Source: Aphrophora alni (Eukaryota > Arthropoda > Insecta > Hemiptera > Aphrophoridae). From it: a DNA stretch of 64,000 nucleotides. Location: NCBI GenBank assembly GCA_963513935.1, contig OY740773.1, positions 100,859,291 through 100,923,290 of the forward strand, written 5' to 3'. This document shows positions 47,306-58,806 of this stretch, one piece after another. Each line of letters begins with the position of its first letter. Position 1 is the stretch's first letter. The notes below the pieces were generated by a model that saw only the letters and a list, made by a program, of their open reading frames with translations, made no database searches and was not told the DNA's origin. Made by a program: the position numbers and the translations under genes.

Positions 47306-47880
47306 CTGAAACATACAACAAACATAAATATTTCATGAAAGCTAGACACACGTTTTTTACTATAAATTTGGTTTTTTACCGTGTCGATTTTTCAATGACG
47401 ATGTATTCTGTGATAAGCAATTTTACGGAAAGTAAAATTAGATGAAAGATATTGAGAACTGATTTAAAGTTTTGCCTTTCACAAGACTGTCTAGAAATAG
47501 GAAAAGATCTGATAATTTATATGAAGATAAGACGAGGGAACGTTGAACAAATATGAAACTACCTTTAAAATAAATACAATTTCTATTCATATCTTAAGAT
47601 GTACTTTACCCAACAGAGCGAGATATCTTTCTATTACTTGGTTTTATTAATATTGAATCTCGCATTTAACAATGTTGAACAGTTCTTCTTATGTACGTAT
47701 TAAAGAAAAAAAGTTTGTAACTGGGTAGTCAATAAGTACTGGCATTAAAACGGAATCAAATTTATCAAACAAGGGAAACATTCGCCCAAGGAACACAAAC
47801 AAAGGCATATGATAAGGGAGTTTATATACATATAGAAGCCTGTTTCGTAATAAAAAGAAGTTGATTAAAGGTATCATTGT
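47306..47880. other. Flank of the exon (upstream intron), nothing recognised
   Basis: AT-rich sequence. The polypyrimidine stretch before the acceptor is modest. No further exon was identified between here and the window end. Confidence 0.4.
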
Positions 47881-47883
47881 ACA

Positions 47884-48140
47884 TACCCAGCCACATCATA
47901 CAATCTAACCTCTAAATATAATACCTAAAGTTGTTTTCTTGGGCCTTGTAGGAAATGTTGAAATATTTTAGTAGATCATGGGTTTTATTCGGTAGGGTTA
48001 GTTTTTTTAAAACCTCGTAATTGTGTATATCTTGACTTCGGTTAGGCCCTAAATCACGTATATGTACATGAAAGGCCACACTCGCTTTGCTCGTGTCACC
48101 GTCTCGGCTCTCCCAATCCTCAAAGCTATACATATGTGAA
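47884..48140 (+). repeat. Family D followed by family C head
   Basis: TACCCAGCCACATCATAC, CTTGGGCCTTGTAGGAAATGTTGAAA, GTAGATCATGGGTTTTATTCGGTAGGG and GTAATTGTGTATAT are family D. CACTCGCTTTGCTCGTGTCACCG then gives the family C motif, repeating the D-then-C order seen at 826-1420. Confidence 0.7.
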
Positions 48141-48750
48141 GGTTGACACTAAGCGAATATAGTTAAGTAACTCTTCACTCCTTCAACCCTTGAACTCTCC
48201 TTGTCCATTAGCCAAATAGCAGTAACGCGACTTGTTGTAATACATCGTTCCCTCAGTCTGTCTTAAACTGGCTATTAGAATGGCCGAACTGGCAAAACCT
48301 AGTTTGGTCAATAAATATTGTACAAAATATATAGTGATTTCATTTATTAAATTTATAGGTTATAACTTATAAAACACACATGTAAAACAAACGTTAGGTT
48401 TCATTAAAACAAAGTTAGAAAATGTGTGTTGTCACTTTAATAATAAGTGTACAAAAAGTACAAACTTTTCTGAATTGTTTAATTCGACCTTGATTTTCAA
48501 TATAATTAACAAATATTTAAAGAATTGCAAGACAAACAAAAATGATTAATTTTAACTTTGTACACCCTAGAGAATTATTGTACATATAGTATTTTGTTGC
48601 AATAATAATTCACCATATTCTAAGCTATAACAGTTAAAAAACATTTTTACCTCTTACAATTTAATTATACAGCTGGTTTTCCAAAATTTTTATTTTTTTT
48701 TTATATCTGGATGTCTTGTTATTTAACATTAAAATATAGGTCTGATTTTG
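48141..48750. other. AT-rich sequence, nothing recognised
   Basis: No open frames or family matches seen. Confidence 0.45.
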
Positions 48751-48752
<2 letters not shown>

Positions 48753-48792
<40 letters not shown>

Positions 48793-48824
48793 TAGAATGA
48801 AAATATACAGAGAAAAGAATGTTT

Positions 48825-48857
<33 letters not shown>
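48753..48857. repeat. Poly-T (39) and poly-A (29) pair around a 37-bp spacer
   Basis: A run of 39 T at 48753-48791 and a run of 29 A at 48829-48857 form a perfect potential hairpin. Such a pair may result from two retroposed A tails inserted head to head. A 72-codon frame across it is an artefact. Confidence 0.95.
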
Positions 48858-48859
<2 letters not shown>

Positions 48860-48904
48860 AAATGACCTAGAAAACATGACCAAACAAATGATTTTTACCA
48901 TTTT

Positions 48905-49150
48905 ATTTACCCTCTTCTGTCCATACTGGTGCGGCAATTCCGAGTGACCTAGCTGAATCCATCTTTTTATATAATCTTGGGTTAGGTTTTCATCCTCCCT
49001 ATCAGGTCTCCCTTAATTAACGCTTTTTCCTTACCAACCGTGACGCCATTTGAAACTTCGAGGGCTAGGGTTTCAATTTAAAGTTTTTATTTAATTTCTT
49101 TAAAAGGAGATAATGACCGAGAGGTTTTCCTTTAACAACTAAGGCAAATA
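48905..49150 (+). repeat. Family A, copy 4
   Basis: GGCAATTCCGAGTGACCTAGCTGAATCCATC, AATCTTGGGTTAGGTTTTC, CCTATCAGGTCTCCCTTAATTAACGC and GGAGATAATGACCGAGAGGTTTTCC follow the family order. Confidence 0.8.
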
Positions 49151-50035
49151 TATATATTTACCCCTAAGTGGAAATCTAATACATTTTTCTTCAATACTTA
49201 AATCTCAATTTAAATGACACACTCTATCTATTAAGTAAGATACTCGCTTTTCTCCATTCTATAACATCCTAATTATGATTACAACATTTCTATACAAGTC
49301 AATCAACGATAATTTAAAGTATTATCTCTGTTTTCACCCCCTCTACAGAAAGTAAAAGTTATAAGGGATGAATTATAGAGTCATTTACACAAAATTACAT
49401 TCATTTCCACCGTGTGTTGTACTTTATATAGGTCATGCGTGTTTATCTCACTATCATTCATGCCATTGTCCGATAAAAAAAACTGTCTACCAATCATCAC
49501 GAAGGTTAATATATCAAAACAAGCTCTGCAACACACATAATTAAATTCAATATTTATATTACGAACGTTGGACTAATTGTGGGATCTATTTAAATAAAGG
49601 TTGTTCTTATTTGAAAATTTAGACTACCTTCCTCACCAAAATATACCCCATTTTAGGAAGAAAGGAAAAATTCCAACGGAAAATAAAGTAATCTTCAGAT
49701 GACCTAACTAAAGTCCCAAAGTTGTTTGGTTATATTTAGGTTCATACAAAATATAAGGTATGAAGAGCGATTTTATTATCACACTGTGTAAGTGTTAATA
49801 GCCGTCTTAATGTTGCTGTCCATGGCAGAGATACATATTGAATGAAACAGAACTAATCTAACTGTTTTTTAAGGGTATTTAAATTAAATTGTTAACATTG
49901 TTAACATGATGTGACTATATGAACAGGAGGGAAAACGCTACTTTAAATTGAAGTAGTTTTAAACTCCGTCATTAATTCTTTAATTCTAAATTTTTACGTT
50001 ATATTTGAGGTTCTTTGAGTTCAAAAAACTGTATT
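49151..50035. other. AT-rich sequence, nothing recognised
   Basis: No gene, tandem array or family match seen. Confidence 0.45.
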
Positions 50036-50039
50036 TTGG

Positions 50040-50395
50040 AATGTATGTGTGTCGTATTACAGTACTCTACAGCCCAAACTTATAAAAATATTTCAATCAC
50101 TTTGGTATTTGGGCATATTTTGATAATTCATTTAATTGATAATTCCAAATTTGGGGAAACTCTCATAAAATAAATACATAATTACAATTGTCTCGAAATC
50201 GGCTTTCGTGAGTTATCAGGAAAATACAAAATATTGGTCCATGGGGCTAATAAGAAGTACGTAATTTCTCAAAATCGTCTCTTCCGTTGTCGTTCAAATT
50301 TTAATGAAATGTGAGTTCAATGATCCAACTCCAAAATCGCAAGTGCAAAAATATTACCTATAATAATTGTTAAATGAACTTTGATCCCCATTATT
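50040..50395 (+). repeat. Family M, copy
   Basis: CAGTACTCTACAGCCCAAAC, GGGCATATTTTGATAATTCA, GGCTTTCGTGAGTTATCAGG, TTTCTCAAAATCGTCTCTTCCG and TTCAAATTTTAATGAAATGTGAG follow the family order. Confidence 0.7.
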
Positions 50396-50433
50396 AAAGG
50401 CTTTATTGCAATGAAATATGATTAAGATGATTA

Positions 50434-51022
50434 CGTTCTTTACTTAAATGTATTTAGGTCCTTTACTTAAATATATTTAGGTCCTTTACTTAAGTATATT
50501 TAGGTCCTTTACTTAAGTATATTTAGGTACTTTACTTAAGTATATTTAGGTCCTTTACTTAAATATATTTAGGTCCTTTACTTAAATATATTTAGGTCCT
50601 TTACTTAAATATATTTAGGTCCTTTACTTAAGTATATTTATGTCCTTTACTTAAATATATTTAGGTCCTTTACTTATGTATATTTATGTTCTTTACTTAA
50701 ATATATTTAGATCCTTTACTTAAGTATATTTAGGTACTTTACTTAAGTATATTTAGGTCCTTTACTTGAGTATATTTATGTCCTTTACTTAAATATATTT
50801 AGGTCCTTTACTTATGTATATTTATGTCCTTTACTTAAATATATTTAGGTCCTTTACTTAAGTATATTTAGGTACTTTACTTAGGTCCTTTACTTAAGTA
50901 TATTTAGGTCCTTTACTTAAGTATATTTATGTCCTTTACTTAAATATATTTAGGTCCTTTACTTAAATATATTTAGGTCCTTTACTTAAATATATTTAGG
51001 TCCTTTACGTAAATATTTTTAA
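50434..51022 (+). repeat. Tandem array, 23-bp unit, about 26 copies
   Basis: Unit GGTCCTTTACTTAAATATATTTA, with variants AAGTATATT, ATGTATATT, TGTCC and GGTAC. One unit near 50873 is truncated. The variant order of units 9-14 is nearly repeated in units 15-20, indicating a six-unit (about 138 bp) higher-order duplication. The unit contains the AAATATATTT palindrome. It lacks the constant-repeat and unique-spacer layout of a CRISPR array. Confidence 0.98.
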
Positions 51023-52690
51023 GAATAAGTCCGTGACTCATTTTCTCTCTTTTATTGACAATGATTGAACAGACATTTTTGTTCATCATTAGTTTTATTT
51101 TGTTTTTATTTTATTTTGGAGATGGACCAATAAGATATTTTATGCAACGATGTTACCCACCTATAAAGTTTCATACACAAGAAACCGAAAAGCTTTTTAG
51201 TATTTGGTGGAGATAACACATTAATAAACCTCAAACAAGACCTCTTTAGCTACTTAATGCAAATGTTTTATTCATTCAGACTTTCAATTAACACACCAAT
51301 GCTGACATTCAACATTTGAATATGCAAATGTTATTGCTAACTCTTATTTGTGATTATATTCTAGTTTAGAAAAGTGTAATGGCGTAATTCAGACAATTTA
51401 ACTGCAATTATGTTTTGTATAGTTTAAAGCTACATACACAACGATTATTCCTATAGGTTAATTATATTCTCTGGAAAATATGGAAATTTTTAAACTAAGA
51501 ATGAACGGAGAAAATATTATTAACGAGTAAATTTATACCTAATCAGAAGTTATGTTCCAAAACCTAAAATGCTAATAAAAAAGATATAACTTAATAAATC
51601 CAGCAAACCATACTTAACGGACCAATCCAGTACTAAATGAAGTAGGTCTCCAAAATAGAGGAACACACGCGTCGAAATTTTTTAAATAATAAGACAATGC
51701 TAGGATTTTCAAAATATTATATCCAAATTATTATTATAACAGAGTTTATGTTTGATTTTTATAAAGTAAGTATTCAATAAGTTAAAAATTGATAGGTCGT
51801 TCTTGGAAAGACAGGTTTTGAGCGCAATCAAGTTTTTTTTATCCTGGAACAGTAGGGAAAGGTGTATTAAATTGAATTAGTTTGAAACAACCAATTATTG
51901 AAATGATTTACTAATTTATTCATTGGACCTTTAAGCAAAACTACCGTTACATAAATGTGTCTAAAATTAAAGCACCTACTTGCAAGTAATTTTCTACACA
52001 TTATAAACATCATTCAACAATATGGTAACTAATTATATCATATTATTAGTTTACATTTTTATGTCAGTGTTTAAATTATGGAACGTAATTAACAAACAAC
52101 AATTAAAATATAATTAAGAGAGATTGGACGGAGTATTAAATAAATCAATATTTACCATACTTGTATTAAGTATAAACAAAGCAACACTATTAAGTACTTA
52201 ATTGAATAACGTTAACTCATTAGTGTTGTGAATCGTTAATTGATATTATGGCTAATTCAATATTAATCGGTAATTTATCAGCAATCATATTATCAGTCAA
52301 ATATATTTATTGTGATTAAAATTGCATCCGGATTTAATAGACCTAAAATTAATAAAACTGTTGGTGGTTTAATTTATAATTAAAATTCTAGACACCCCCT
52401 TTATTTGACTTACCCAGTTTACAACATATATGGTAAATTTAGTAATCATAAAATATTTCAACCTCTGTTGGCTTTCGATATATTGTCAGTCTGCCTTCGA
52501 ACACATATTTAATATCGATACATGAAATTTGATATAAGAGTAGTGTACTCATATAGAACCATATTTAAATGGAGAAAATTTGAATTTAAAACATTAAAAA
52601 ACATCATAAATAGTTGTTTGTTTTCCTTTATATCCCCTCTGTATATCAACTTATAACCCCAAAATTTTCATGTTTCCATTTTACATGCAA
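51023..52690. other. AT-rich sequence, no gene seen
   Basis: Very AT-rich, without open frames or recognised repeats. Confidence 0.5.
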
Positions 52691-52694
52691 TGGT

Positions 52695-52800
52695 CCCCAC
52701 CTCTCTTTAATATGAAATAGCGAAGTTATTGTATAATTTCGACAGCAAAATAAGTTATATTCGTATATTTACAAGATCCGGTAGGGTCCAGTTACTGACA
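52695..52800 (-). repeat. Family C fragment, inverted
   Basis: ATAGCGAAGTTATTGTATAATTTCGACAGC and CGTATATTTACAAGATCCGGTAGGGTCC are diverged reverse complements of the family C 5' half. Confidence 0.45.
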
Positions 52801-52984
52801 TGATGAAGTGGAGTGTTTCGATGTCCCCCAGGGTCGGGACACGAACGCGAACTAAGTGAGTTTAATATATACACATCTACGGAGCCAGTTAGGTCTAAGA
52901 AAGTAGTGATATACACAAATTACGAGGTTCAGAAAACTTGTGTAACAGCTGTTTTAAAACAAACTTATCCTATATACTACTCAT

Positions 52985-53110
52985 TGGGTGGGACCTCTTG
53001 ATCTGCCAATATTATTTAACATTTCCTACAAGTTCCAAAAAACCATTCAGTGGATCTGCTTATATTACATAGTATGATGGGACTGGGTAAGTACCACGAT
53101 TACCCTCAGT
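52985..53110 (-). repeat. Family D, inverted copy
   Basis: TTGATCTGCCAATATTATTTAACATTTCCTAC, then AGTATGATGGGACTGGGTAAGTACCACGATTACC, are the reverse complement of family D. Confidence 0.6.
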
Positions 53111-53995
53111 TTAGATACAATCTGGTCTCGTAATAATTCCATACGGTGGCCTCTCTAGTCCTCTGTTGTTACAAGAACAGAACGAGATGAGGGACGAGAC
53201 GTAAAGACCTACACACCTCTACGATAGTACAGGATAGGCAACACGATGCTGTAGCAATACGACAGTAGAGTAGAGTGGAACAGCATCCTACCAACGGCTG
53301 AGTCTCTAAGGAGGAGCACCCTAGATAACTAGGATCTTTATAGCCTTACCTGAGTATGCAAAGATCTGCTCAAATTGACTACATACTTCTCAGACTGTTC
53401 GAGAGAACACAATGATAACAAAAATAAAACATTTAACCAAACCAACATAAGGGAAATCAATGAGAAACCCAATGAGTGGATGTGAATGATGTTCATCCTA
53501 ACCATGACGAATTCACTCTTCGATTTCAGGAAATACCAGAGGCTACAATATATAATATCCTGGGAACTCTCACAAGATAAGGTGATCAGTGCATTGGTCT
53601 AATATACAAGATTAAAACCTAAGGACGTAGTTGCACAATAGACTTTAAGGTGTCTTAATACTGAGATTTAAAATCCCCCATACTCCTTTTCTAAAACTAA
53701 TTATTGGGTTTAATACATACAATTTTTAAGGGCTAAGGGGTTAAATCAATCTCTTAAATAGTATGATATGTGATACACCTTTTAAAAGATCTTCACGAGT
53801 AGAAACAAAAAATGGCGAGAAGAAATCGTCTGTTGAGACACTTCTGTAGAGTTTTTTTTTACAGTTTGTTAACACATTTCTTATAATAATTGGATAATTT
53901 TTTTTAACACAAAATTATTGTGATTGAATACTCTTTGAGGAAGAAATATCAATGTTTACTCATATAGCTTCTGTCCCCCCATTAGAGAGGCAAAA
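53111..53995. other. Unassigned, GC-richer at its left end
   Basis: 53140-53340 is less AT-rich (GAACGAGATGAGGGACGAGACG, AACGGCTGAGTCTCTAAGG) but has no recognised frame. The remainder is AT-rich. Confidence 0.35.
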
Positions 53996-53999
53996 GATG

Positions 54000-54610
54000 A
54001 TTTTTAAAACCAAAATGTAACATTTATACTCAAACGTGGATTTTCAAAATTTAGATTTTTACTTTCTCACATAAACGTACAAATAGATAAAGATATGTTA
54101 TGGGTCGAAAAATCAATGACAAGTTTTTTGCAGATATATCAGTTTTGAGGTCCCCTGATCCCCCCAAAAATATTTTTGGAATGATGTCAGTTTTTTGGTG
54201 TCTGTCATATGTGCAGTGTTCTCACAGTCACAACGTGGACAGAGGTAAATTTGATATAGGGCCTATGAGTATATTTTGTACCATATTTTAGTATTTTCCA
54301 TTTGTTTAATAAAATTTGAAGGTAGCTGCTATAATAAACCCAAGAATACGTTTTTTTTAAATTAGCTCTAACTATTTTGATTTAATTTTGTATAAGTCTG
54401 CTCTATAAGGACCTATACAATGTGTATTGGTCGCTATCTCTCCAAAAATGACAATTCGTGAGTTATCGATATAAAACCAAATCAACCTTGGGGGTGTTAT
54501 AAAATACTTATTTTCTCAAAATCGGCTGAACAGATTTTGTTCAAATTTTAGTGAAATGTGAAAATAATGACTCAAAATCCTTGTGAAAAATTACGTGCAA
54601 AACATTATTA
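54000..54610 (+). repeat. Family M, longest copy
   Basis: It covers both halves of the family: TTTTTACTTTCTCACATAAACG, ATCAGTTTTGAGGTCCCC and GTGCAGTGTTCTCACA in the left half; TATTGGTCGCTATCTCTCC, AATTCGTGAGTTATCGATA, TTTCTCAAAATCGGCTGAAC and TTCAAATTTTAGTGAAATGTG in the right half. The 63-codon frame at 54100-54291 lies in the left half and is not open in the other copies. Confidence 0.75.
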
Positions 54611-55215
54611 CTGTTCAATTACTAATTGAAAAAACAATAAGTACATTGACAACCGATTTTAATCAAGTACAATTTATGCGGAGGTCACGTTTATATACAA
54701 GCAAAACTAATTTATATCCTATTCAAATATAAAATTGTTTTTTTAAAGTGCGTCCAATTCAACTTTTTATTGGGAAACTGCTAAAGTAAATTTTGGGTGT
54801 TAATTTTGGAATTAATTATTAATTCTATCGTTGATTTTACCTTTTTTTTTTTTTCCCTCAATCACATGATTATTTTTATCAGCTGTTTTTAATTATTTAT
54901 AATTAGCTTATTTTAAGAATATAATCTGTTATACAATTTCACAGTAAGCCTGGGAATTGCCACACTACATTTTCTGATTAACATTGTACTAAAAGATTTC
55001 AGTACTGAGACATAAAAGGTTCCGAATCCTTTGTGGAAATCTTTTATGTAGAAAAGGTAAATTGGACTCGAGTTGAATGATGGAAATTAATGTCCGAGTT
55101 ACCAATAGATAGCGAGAGATGTTTAGGAAGAGCTAAGACCATGTCATAATGTATGAAACTAAAAGTCATCCTAAGTTTATGATAAAATAGTGTTAATAAA
55201 AAAGCAGCTAATTAC
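54611..55215. other. AT-rich sequence, nothing recognised
   Basis: A poly-T run lies near 54843. No genes or repeats recognised. Confidence 0.45.
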
Positions 55216-55217
55216 AT

Positions 55218-55400
55218 CCCTCGAGGATCACTATAGTGAGTATATATGTGACAATCCCGAGTGACCTAGCTGGATCTACGCCTTTTCCCATGTAGTCTTG
55301 GGTTAGATCTCTCTCTTTCACTTTTCTTATCTGGTTAATTTTTACTAATATCCCTATTTCTATACTTTATATTCAGTCGATAGTGTATGGAATGTAAATC
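55218..55400 (+). repeat. Family A, copy 5 (truncated)
   Basis: CTCGAGGATCACTATAGTGAG opens the copy. Then CAATCCCGAGTGACCTAGCTGGATCTACGCC and GTCTTGGGTTAGATCTCTCTC follow. It breaks off about 110 bp in. Confidence 0.8.
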
Positions 55401-55487
55401 AAATGGGAGTTTCAGCACTACTAATCATAACGAAAACATAGGGTCGTACCAGAAAATTGCGTTTTTTTTTTTCAAAATGGGACACCC

Positions 55488-55640
55488 TTAAGAGCTCACT
55501 ATAATAGTGAGCATGGGAGTGGCAATCCCGAAATATCCTAGATGGATCTACACCTACCTTTCATTTTTTATCAGATTTATCTTGACTAACTCTTGTTCTT
55601 TTACAGCCCTGACGCTATTACAGTATTTGCTATATACAAT
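55488..55640 (+). repeat. Family A, copy 6 (truncated)
   Basis: TTAAGAGCTCACTATAATAGTGAGC is the tip. CAATCCCGAAATATCCTAGATGGATCTACACC and CTTGACTAACTCTTGTTCTTTTACAGCCCTGACGC follow. It lies in the same orientation as the previous copy, about 90 bp away. Confidence 0.8.
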
Positions 55641-56390
55641 TTCGAGAATCTCCATCTATTGAATTAGGAGCTACTTCACCTCAATTAGGAATTTTGAGTT
55701 TTCTCAACAAAAGCTGCTCCCTACACTCCCTACTATTATCTATTGTAATAATAGTTTTTCGTTTTAAATCTTAAACGTATTTTCATAGCTATTAAAATTC
55801 ACAATCATAAATTTTTAAGGCATGGAATATAAAAATGGGGCTATATCTGTATGGGACTAGAAGAAATTATTTTATACTTTTTAGTCCGTTTAAAAAAAAG
55901 TTATTTAAACAATATTTTTCTGCTATTTAGGTTTGTGCGTGTGTGTGTGTGTGTAAAATTTTGCAAAAGATTTTTAGAGATCTTGATTATATTATTAATC
56001 TCCAAAAACCACCGAATGTTTGATGCCACCGAGTGGTTCATTTCTTTCTTTTTCATTTGTCCCAATCTAAATTCGATCATGCAAAACATTTCGTATGGAA
56101 TCATGGAAATCTGATGAACAGGAATTCAAAGACTTTCAGTGAGTGGTCCCAACTTCCTACCATTTCTTTTTCCATCCGTCTCAACTGATAGTTTTAATAA
56201 TGTATGCAACGTTGTTCCACCAACAAGTGCTGCCACTAAACCAGTCAATACGCCAAATTTAACTCGTTTCTTACCATATCAGCGGAGAGACAAGAAAGCG
56301 AGTTCATATTGGATTGTTTAAAGTTTCAAGTCTCTACCTCATCGGTAAGTTAGTTTAAAATCTATTGCAAAATTTTTCCGAACAGATAAT
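55641..56390. other. Unassigned sequence with a (GT)n tract
   Basis: (GT)11 lies at 55933-55954. A family J fragment (TTTATACTTTTTAGTCCGTT) is at 55870. Two short plus-strand frames (near 55851 and 56139) lack support. Confidence 0.4.
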
Positions 56391-56394
56391 TGTT

Positions 56395-56830
56395 AATAAA
56401 ATAGTATATTTCATCACTAGGACCAAAAGTGAAGCTTTTCCATACAAGCTTAAGTTTAACGGCTGAGACGGATCCGACGCCGGAAAATGAGCGAGGATCA
56501 AAGAGCTTCTTTTGGTCCAAGTGATTAACTATATTTTTCGTTATACTGCACATAATATAAAAAAGCAATTTCACAAAACTAAAATATTATAACATATTTA
56601 TCTTCAAATCGATGATAACAGCTGTTTTAACGGTTATTTACAATCGAGAGTATCGGTTGTTTTTATAGATGCTTTACAATCGGTAATTAATTCGTATAAA
56701 CGAAATAACAGCTGACGACCTCGAACTCAGCTGATGTTTTTAGGTTCTTGGACTAAAAAGAACAACTTTAGCATCTCAATGCATGTATTGAAAACAGCTT
56801 TTTTTGACTCAGTACGACGAAAACATGTTA
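56395..56830 (-). repeat. Family F, copy 3 (inverted)
   Basis: Reverse complement of the copies at 5630 and 35865 over the full length, from TTTCATCACTAGGACCAAAAG to CAATGCATGTATTGAAAACAGC. The hairpin tip reads GGCTGAGACGGATCCGACGCC, a diverged form of the GC-rich tip of copy 2. Confidence 0.85.
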
Positions 56831-57635
56831 AAATGAATATGAACGTTGACTGTTGTCATGTTAATATTCCATACTATCTTTGCTTCTGTTTATAAAGTCA
56901 AACAGTAGAGCTACCTTTAAGATAATGCAGAATATCTCTATTCAAGACACATACTGAGAGCTAAAGTTTCGTGATAGCACAAGTCGCCGCTACGTGTTTA
57001 AACATGTTTCAAGATAACACTGTTTAATATTGAATTAAACTACACTTCAATTTGTAAACTTTAGTTCTTTTATCATCAAGTTGAACTATATTTAGGGTTT
57101 TTCGATTTGGAGTTTTTTCAAAGGAACGTTATTAGATCAAATTGTTTTTTTAAACCGATATACGATTTCATGCTAATATTTAAGTTAAGTGGAAGAGGTT
57201 TAAAATATTGGAGGACAGCCAGGATGATATTAGATTGTTGATTGTGATGTACGACATGGTCAGGTGTACCAATCTCACCGATATGAATTTGATTCTTTTT
57301 GGTAGACATTTCGCTAATACTCTGTAAATTGTTGCCAGAATTAATTTAAAAGTTCGTTCAACATAAACGTTCAATAAGAAATTTTTAAATTATGAGAGGT
57401 TATTTATAATTCAAAAATGATTTATTGGGAACGTGTTACAATGACTCATCGCATCGTGTTACAATGAATGACAACTAATTTTGTAAACTTTAAAAAAACT
57501 AATCCAACAGCGTGAAAAATGATAACTGGAGTGGAGGAGAAAAAGGATTTGAACATTAACCAAAAAGTACTGTTAAAAGAACTTCGTAGAAAATGCTTGG
57601 TGTTCCTATCATATATTTTTAACTTAATCTTTAGG
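56831..57635. other. AT-rich sequence, nothing firm
   Basis: Minus-strand frames at 57118-57374 give a peptide with KKNQIHIGEIGTPDHVVHH that looks somewhat protein-like, but no acceptor and donor pair frames it convincingly. Confidence 0.3.
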
Positions 57636-57639
57636 CTTC

Positions 57640-57872
57640 CTCACTTCCCACCAATCTGAAGGTATCACAGGTAACCATGACCCAGGCTGGCAAACCAGTC
57701 AATGAATCCAGTTCATATCTCCCCATTAGTCTCACTCCTGTTTTTTCTAAGATGTGGGAAAGAATATTTTTGTCAAGGCTGAGTTCGAGTCTTGAAGAAA
57801 CTCACGTAATCCCACAACATCAGTTTGTAAACATCATTCTACAGTTGACAAATAAATTAAGAAAAAATACAG
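57640..57872 (+). pseudogene. Non-LTR reverse transcriptase fragment, jockey-like
   Basis: Translation reads VTMTQAGKPVNESSSYLPIS then LTPVFSKMWERIFLSRLSSS and IPQHQF. This is the pattern KPGKPxxxxSSYRPISLLPxxSKxxEkxxxxRL..IPxHQFGF at the start of the reverse-transcriptase domain of jockey-type LINEs. The Arg of the YRPISL motif is Leu here. The frame is open for 67 codons and then lost, so only a short piece of the gene is present. Confidence 0.75.
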
Positions 57873-58073
57873 AATTTTAATTTGTAATACAGTTTTAATT
57901 TGTAAGATTTGTATAACAAAAAAATTATATATAAAATATTCTAAATTTCAGTTTATTAAAAAAAAAAGTTTTATTAAAAGTAAAAAAAAAAAAAAATTCC
58001 AGAAAGGTGTATAAATGAATCAGCTGTTACATATACTTAAACATAATGTTTGTGTAGCCTCATGGATTGTGTA

Positions 58074-58497
58074 TTCAATGATTACAGATTAATTACCTTA
58101 ATTTTTACGTCAGACAATCCAAATTTCATCCTTGTAGATAACCCGTTTCGACATTTAAACCATCATCGTCAGGTCCTGAAGTCGTTCAGTCATAAAAAAG
58201 GTCGTCCCATTAAAACAGCTAATTATTATTTAGAATTCATACATAATACGTGAAAAACTATTAAAATAAAAATAATAAAATTTCTTTGACACATTCAAAC
58301 ATTTGTTAAAACGTTTTAATAATAATTAGTACTAAATAGCAATTACCAGTTACGACGCTTTCCCATGACTGAACGACTTCACAACGTTTTGGATCTGACG
58401 ATGACATTTAACAGTCGAAACCGGTTATCCACAAGAATGAAATTCGGTTTGTGTGGCGGAAAAATTAAAGGTAATTAACCTATAATATAATCATTGT
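58074..58497. repeat. Fold-back element, family H type, with hammerhead-like motifs in both arms
   Basis: Left arm from CAATGATTACAGATTAATTACC through TTTCATCCTTGTAGATAACCCG, TTTCGAC, ATCATCGTCAG and GAAGTCGTTCAGTCAT is mirrored by the right arm ending GGTAATTAACCTATAATATAATCATTG. Arms are about 165 bp with an AT-rich loop. In the right arm, plus strand 58390-58431, TGGAT-CTGACGA-TGAC..GTC-GAAACCGGTT-ATCCA shows an intact CTGANGA and GAAA. The flanking TGGAT/ATCCA are complementary. Confidence 0.85.
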
Positions 58498-58687
58498 TAT
58501 ATATACTAATCGTTACCATTTAATTTATTTTATTTTATTTTTCAGTAACGACATTTTAATCTGAGGTAATAACTGGTTTTAATTGCAATAATTTATCTGT
58601 CTCGTTATTATTTTATGACCTGTAACTATGTTCAAACTTTGTTGTCTACAACGTGGTTTTGATTTAATAAAATAAAATTACGTCTAG

Positions 58688-58806
58688 CAGGATCTCACTC
58701 CTCCCGATTTTAACCTATGGGAATATTTGAATAATGTGGTACTTCAAAACAACTCCCGAACACTTGAAAAAGTAAATGTGAATATTGAGACATTTAAAAT
58801 ATACGC
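58688..58806 (+). pseudogene. C-terminal transposase fragment, mariner-like
   Basis: Open translation QDLTPPDFNLWEYLNNVVLQ, then NNSRTLEKVNVNIETFKIYA. This matches the final catalytic-Asp region (DLTPPDFFLWGYLK-type, followed by RTLEEL..NI) of insect mariner-type transposases. Only about 40 residues remain and no terminal repeats were found. The motif PPDF differs from the PLDF of the element at 44930, so this is a different lineage. Confidence 0.7.

Noticed and set aside
48719..48937. 72-codon frame with poly-Phe and poly-Lys
   Set aside because: Translation of the poly-T and poly-A runs.
50434..51022. Possible CRISPR-like array
   Set aside because: Units are contiguous 23-bp tandem repeats without spacers, in a eukaryotic sequence with no associated genes.
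55230..55520. CTCACTATAG strings resembling a T7 promoter core
   Set aside because: They are the palindromic tip of family A repeats; the rest of a phage promoter is missing and the context is animal DNA.
57118..57374. Minus-strand peptide with IHIGEIGTPDHVVHH, considered as a CRIB-like exon
   Set aside because: The order of conserved residues does not fit a CRIB motif and no acceptor-donor pair frames it.
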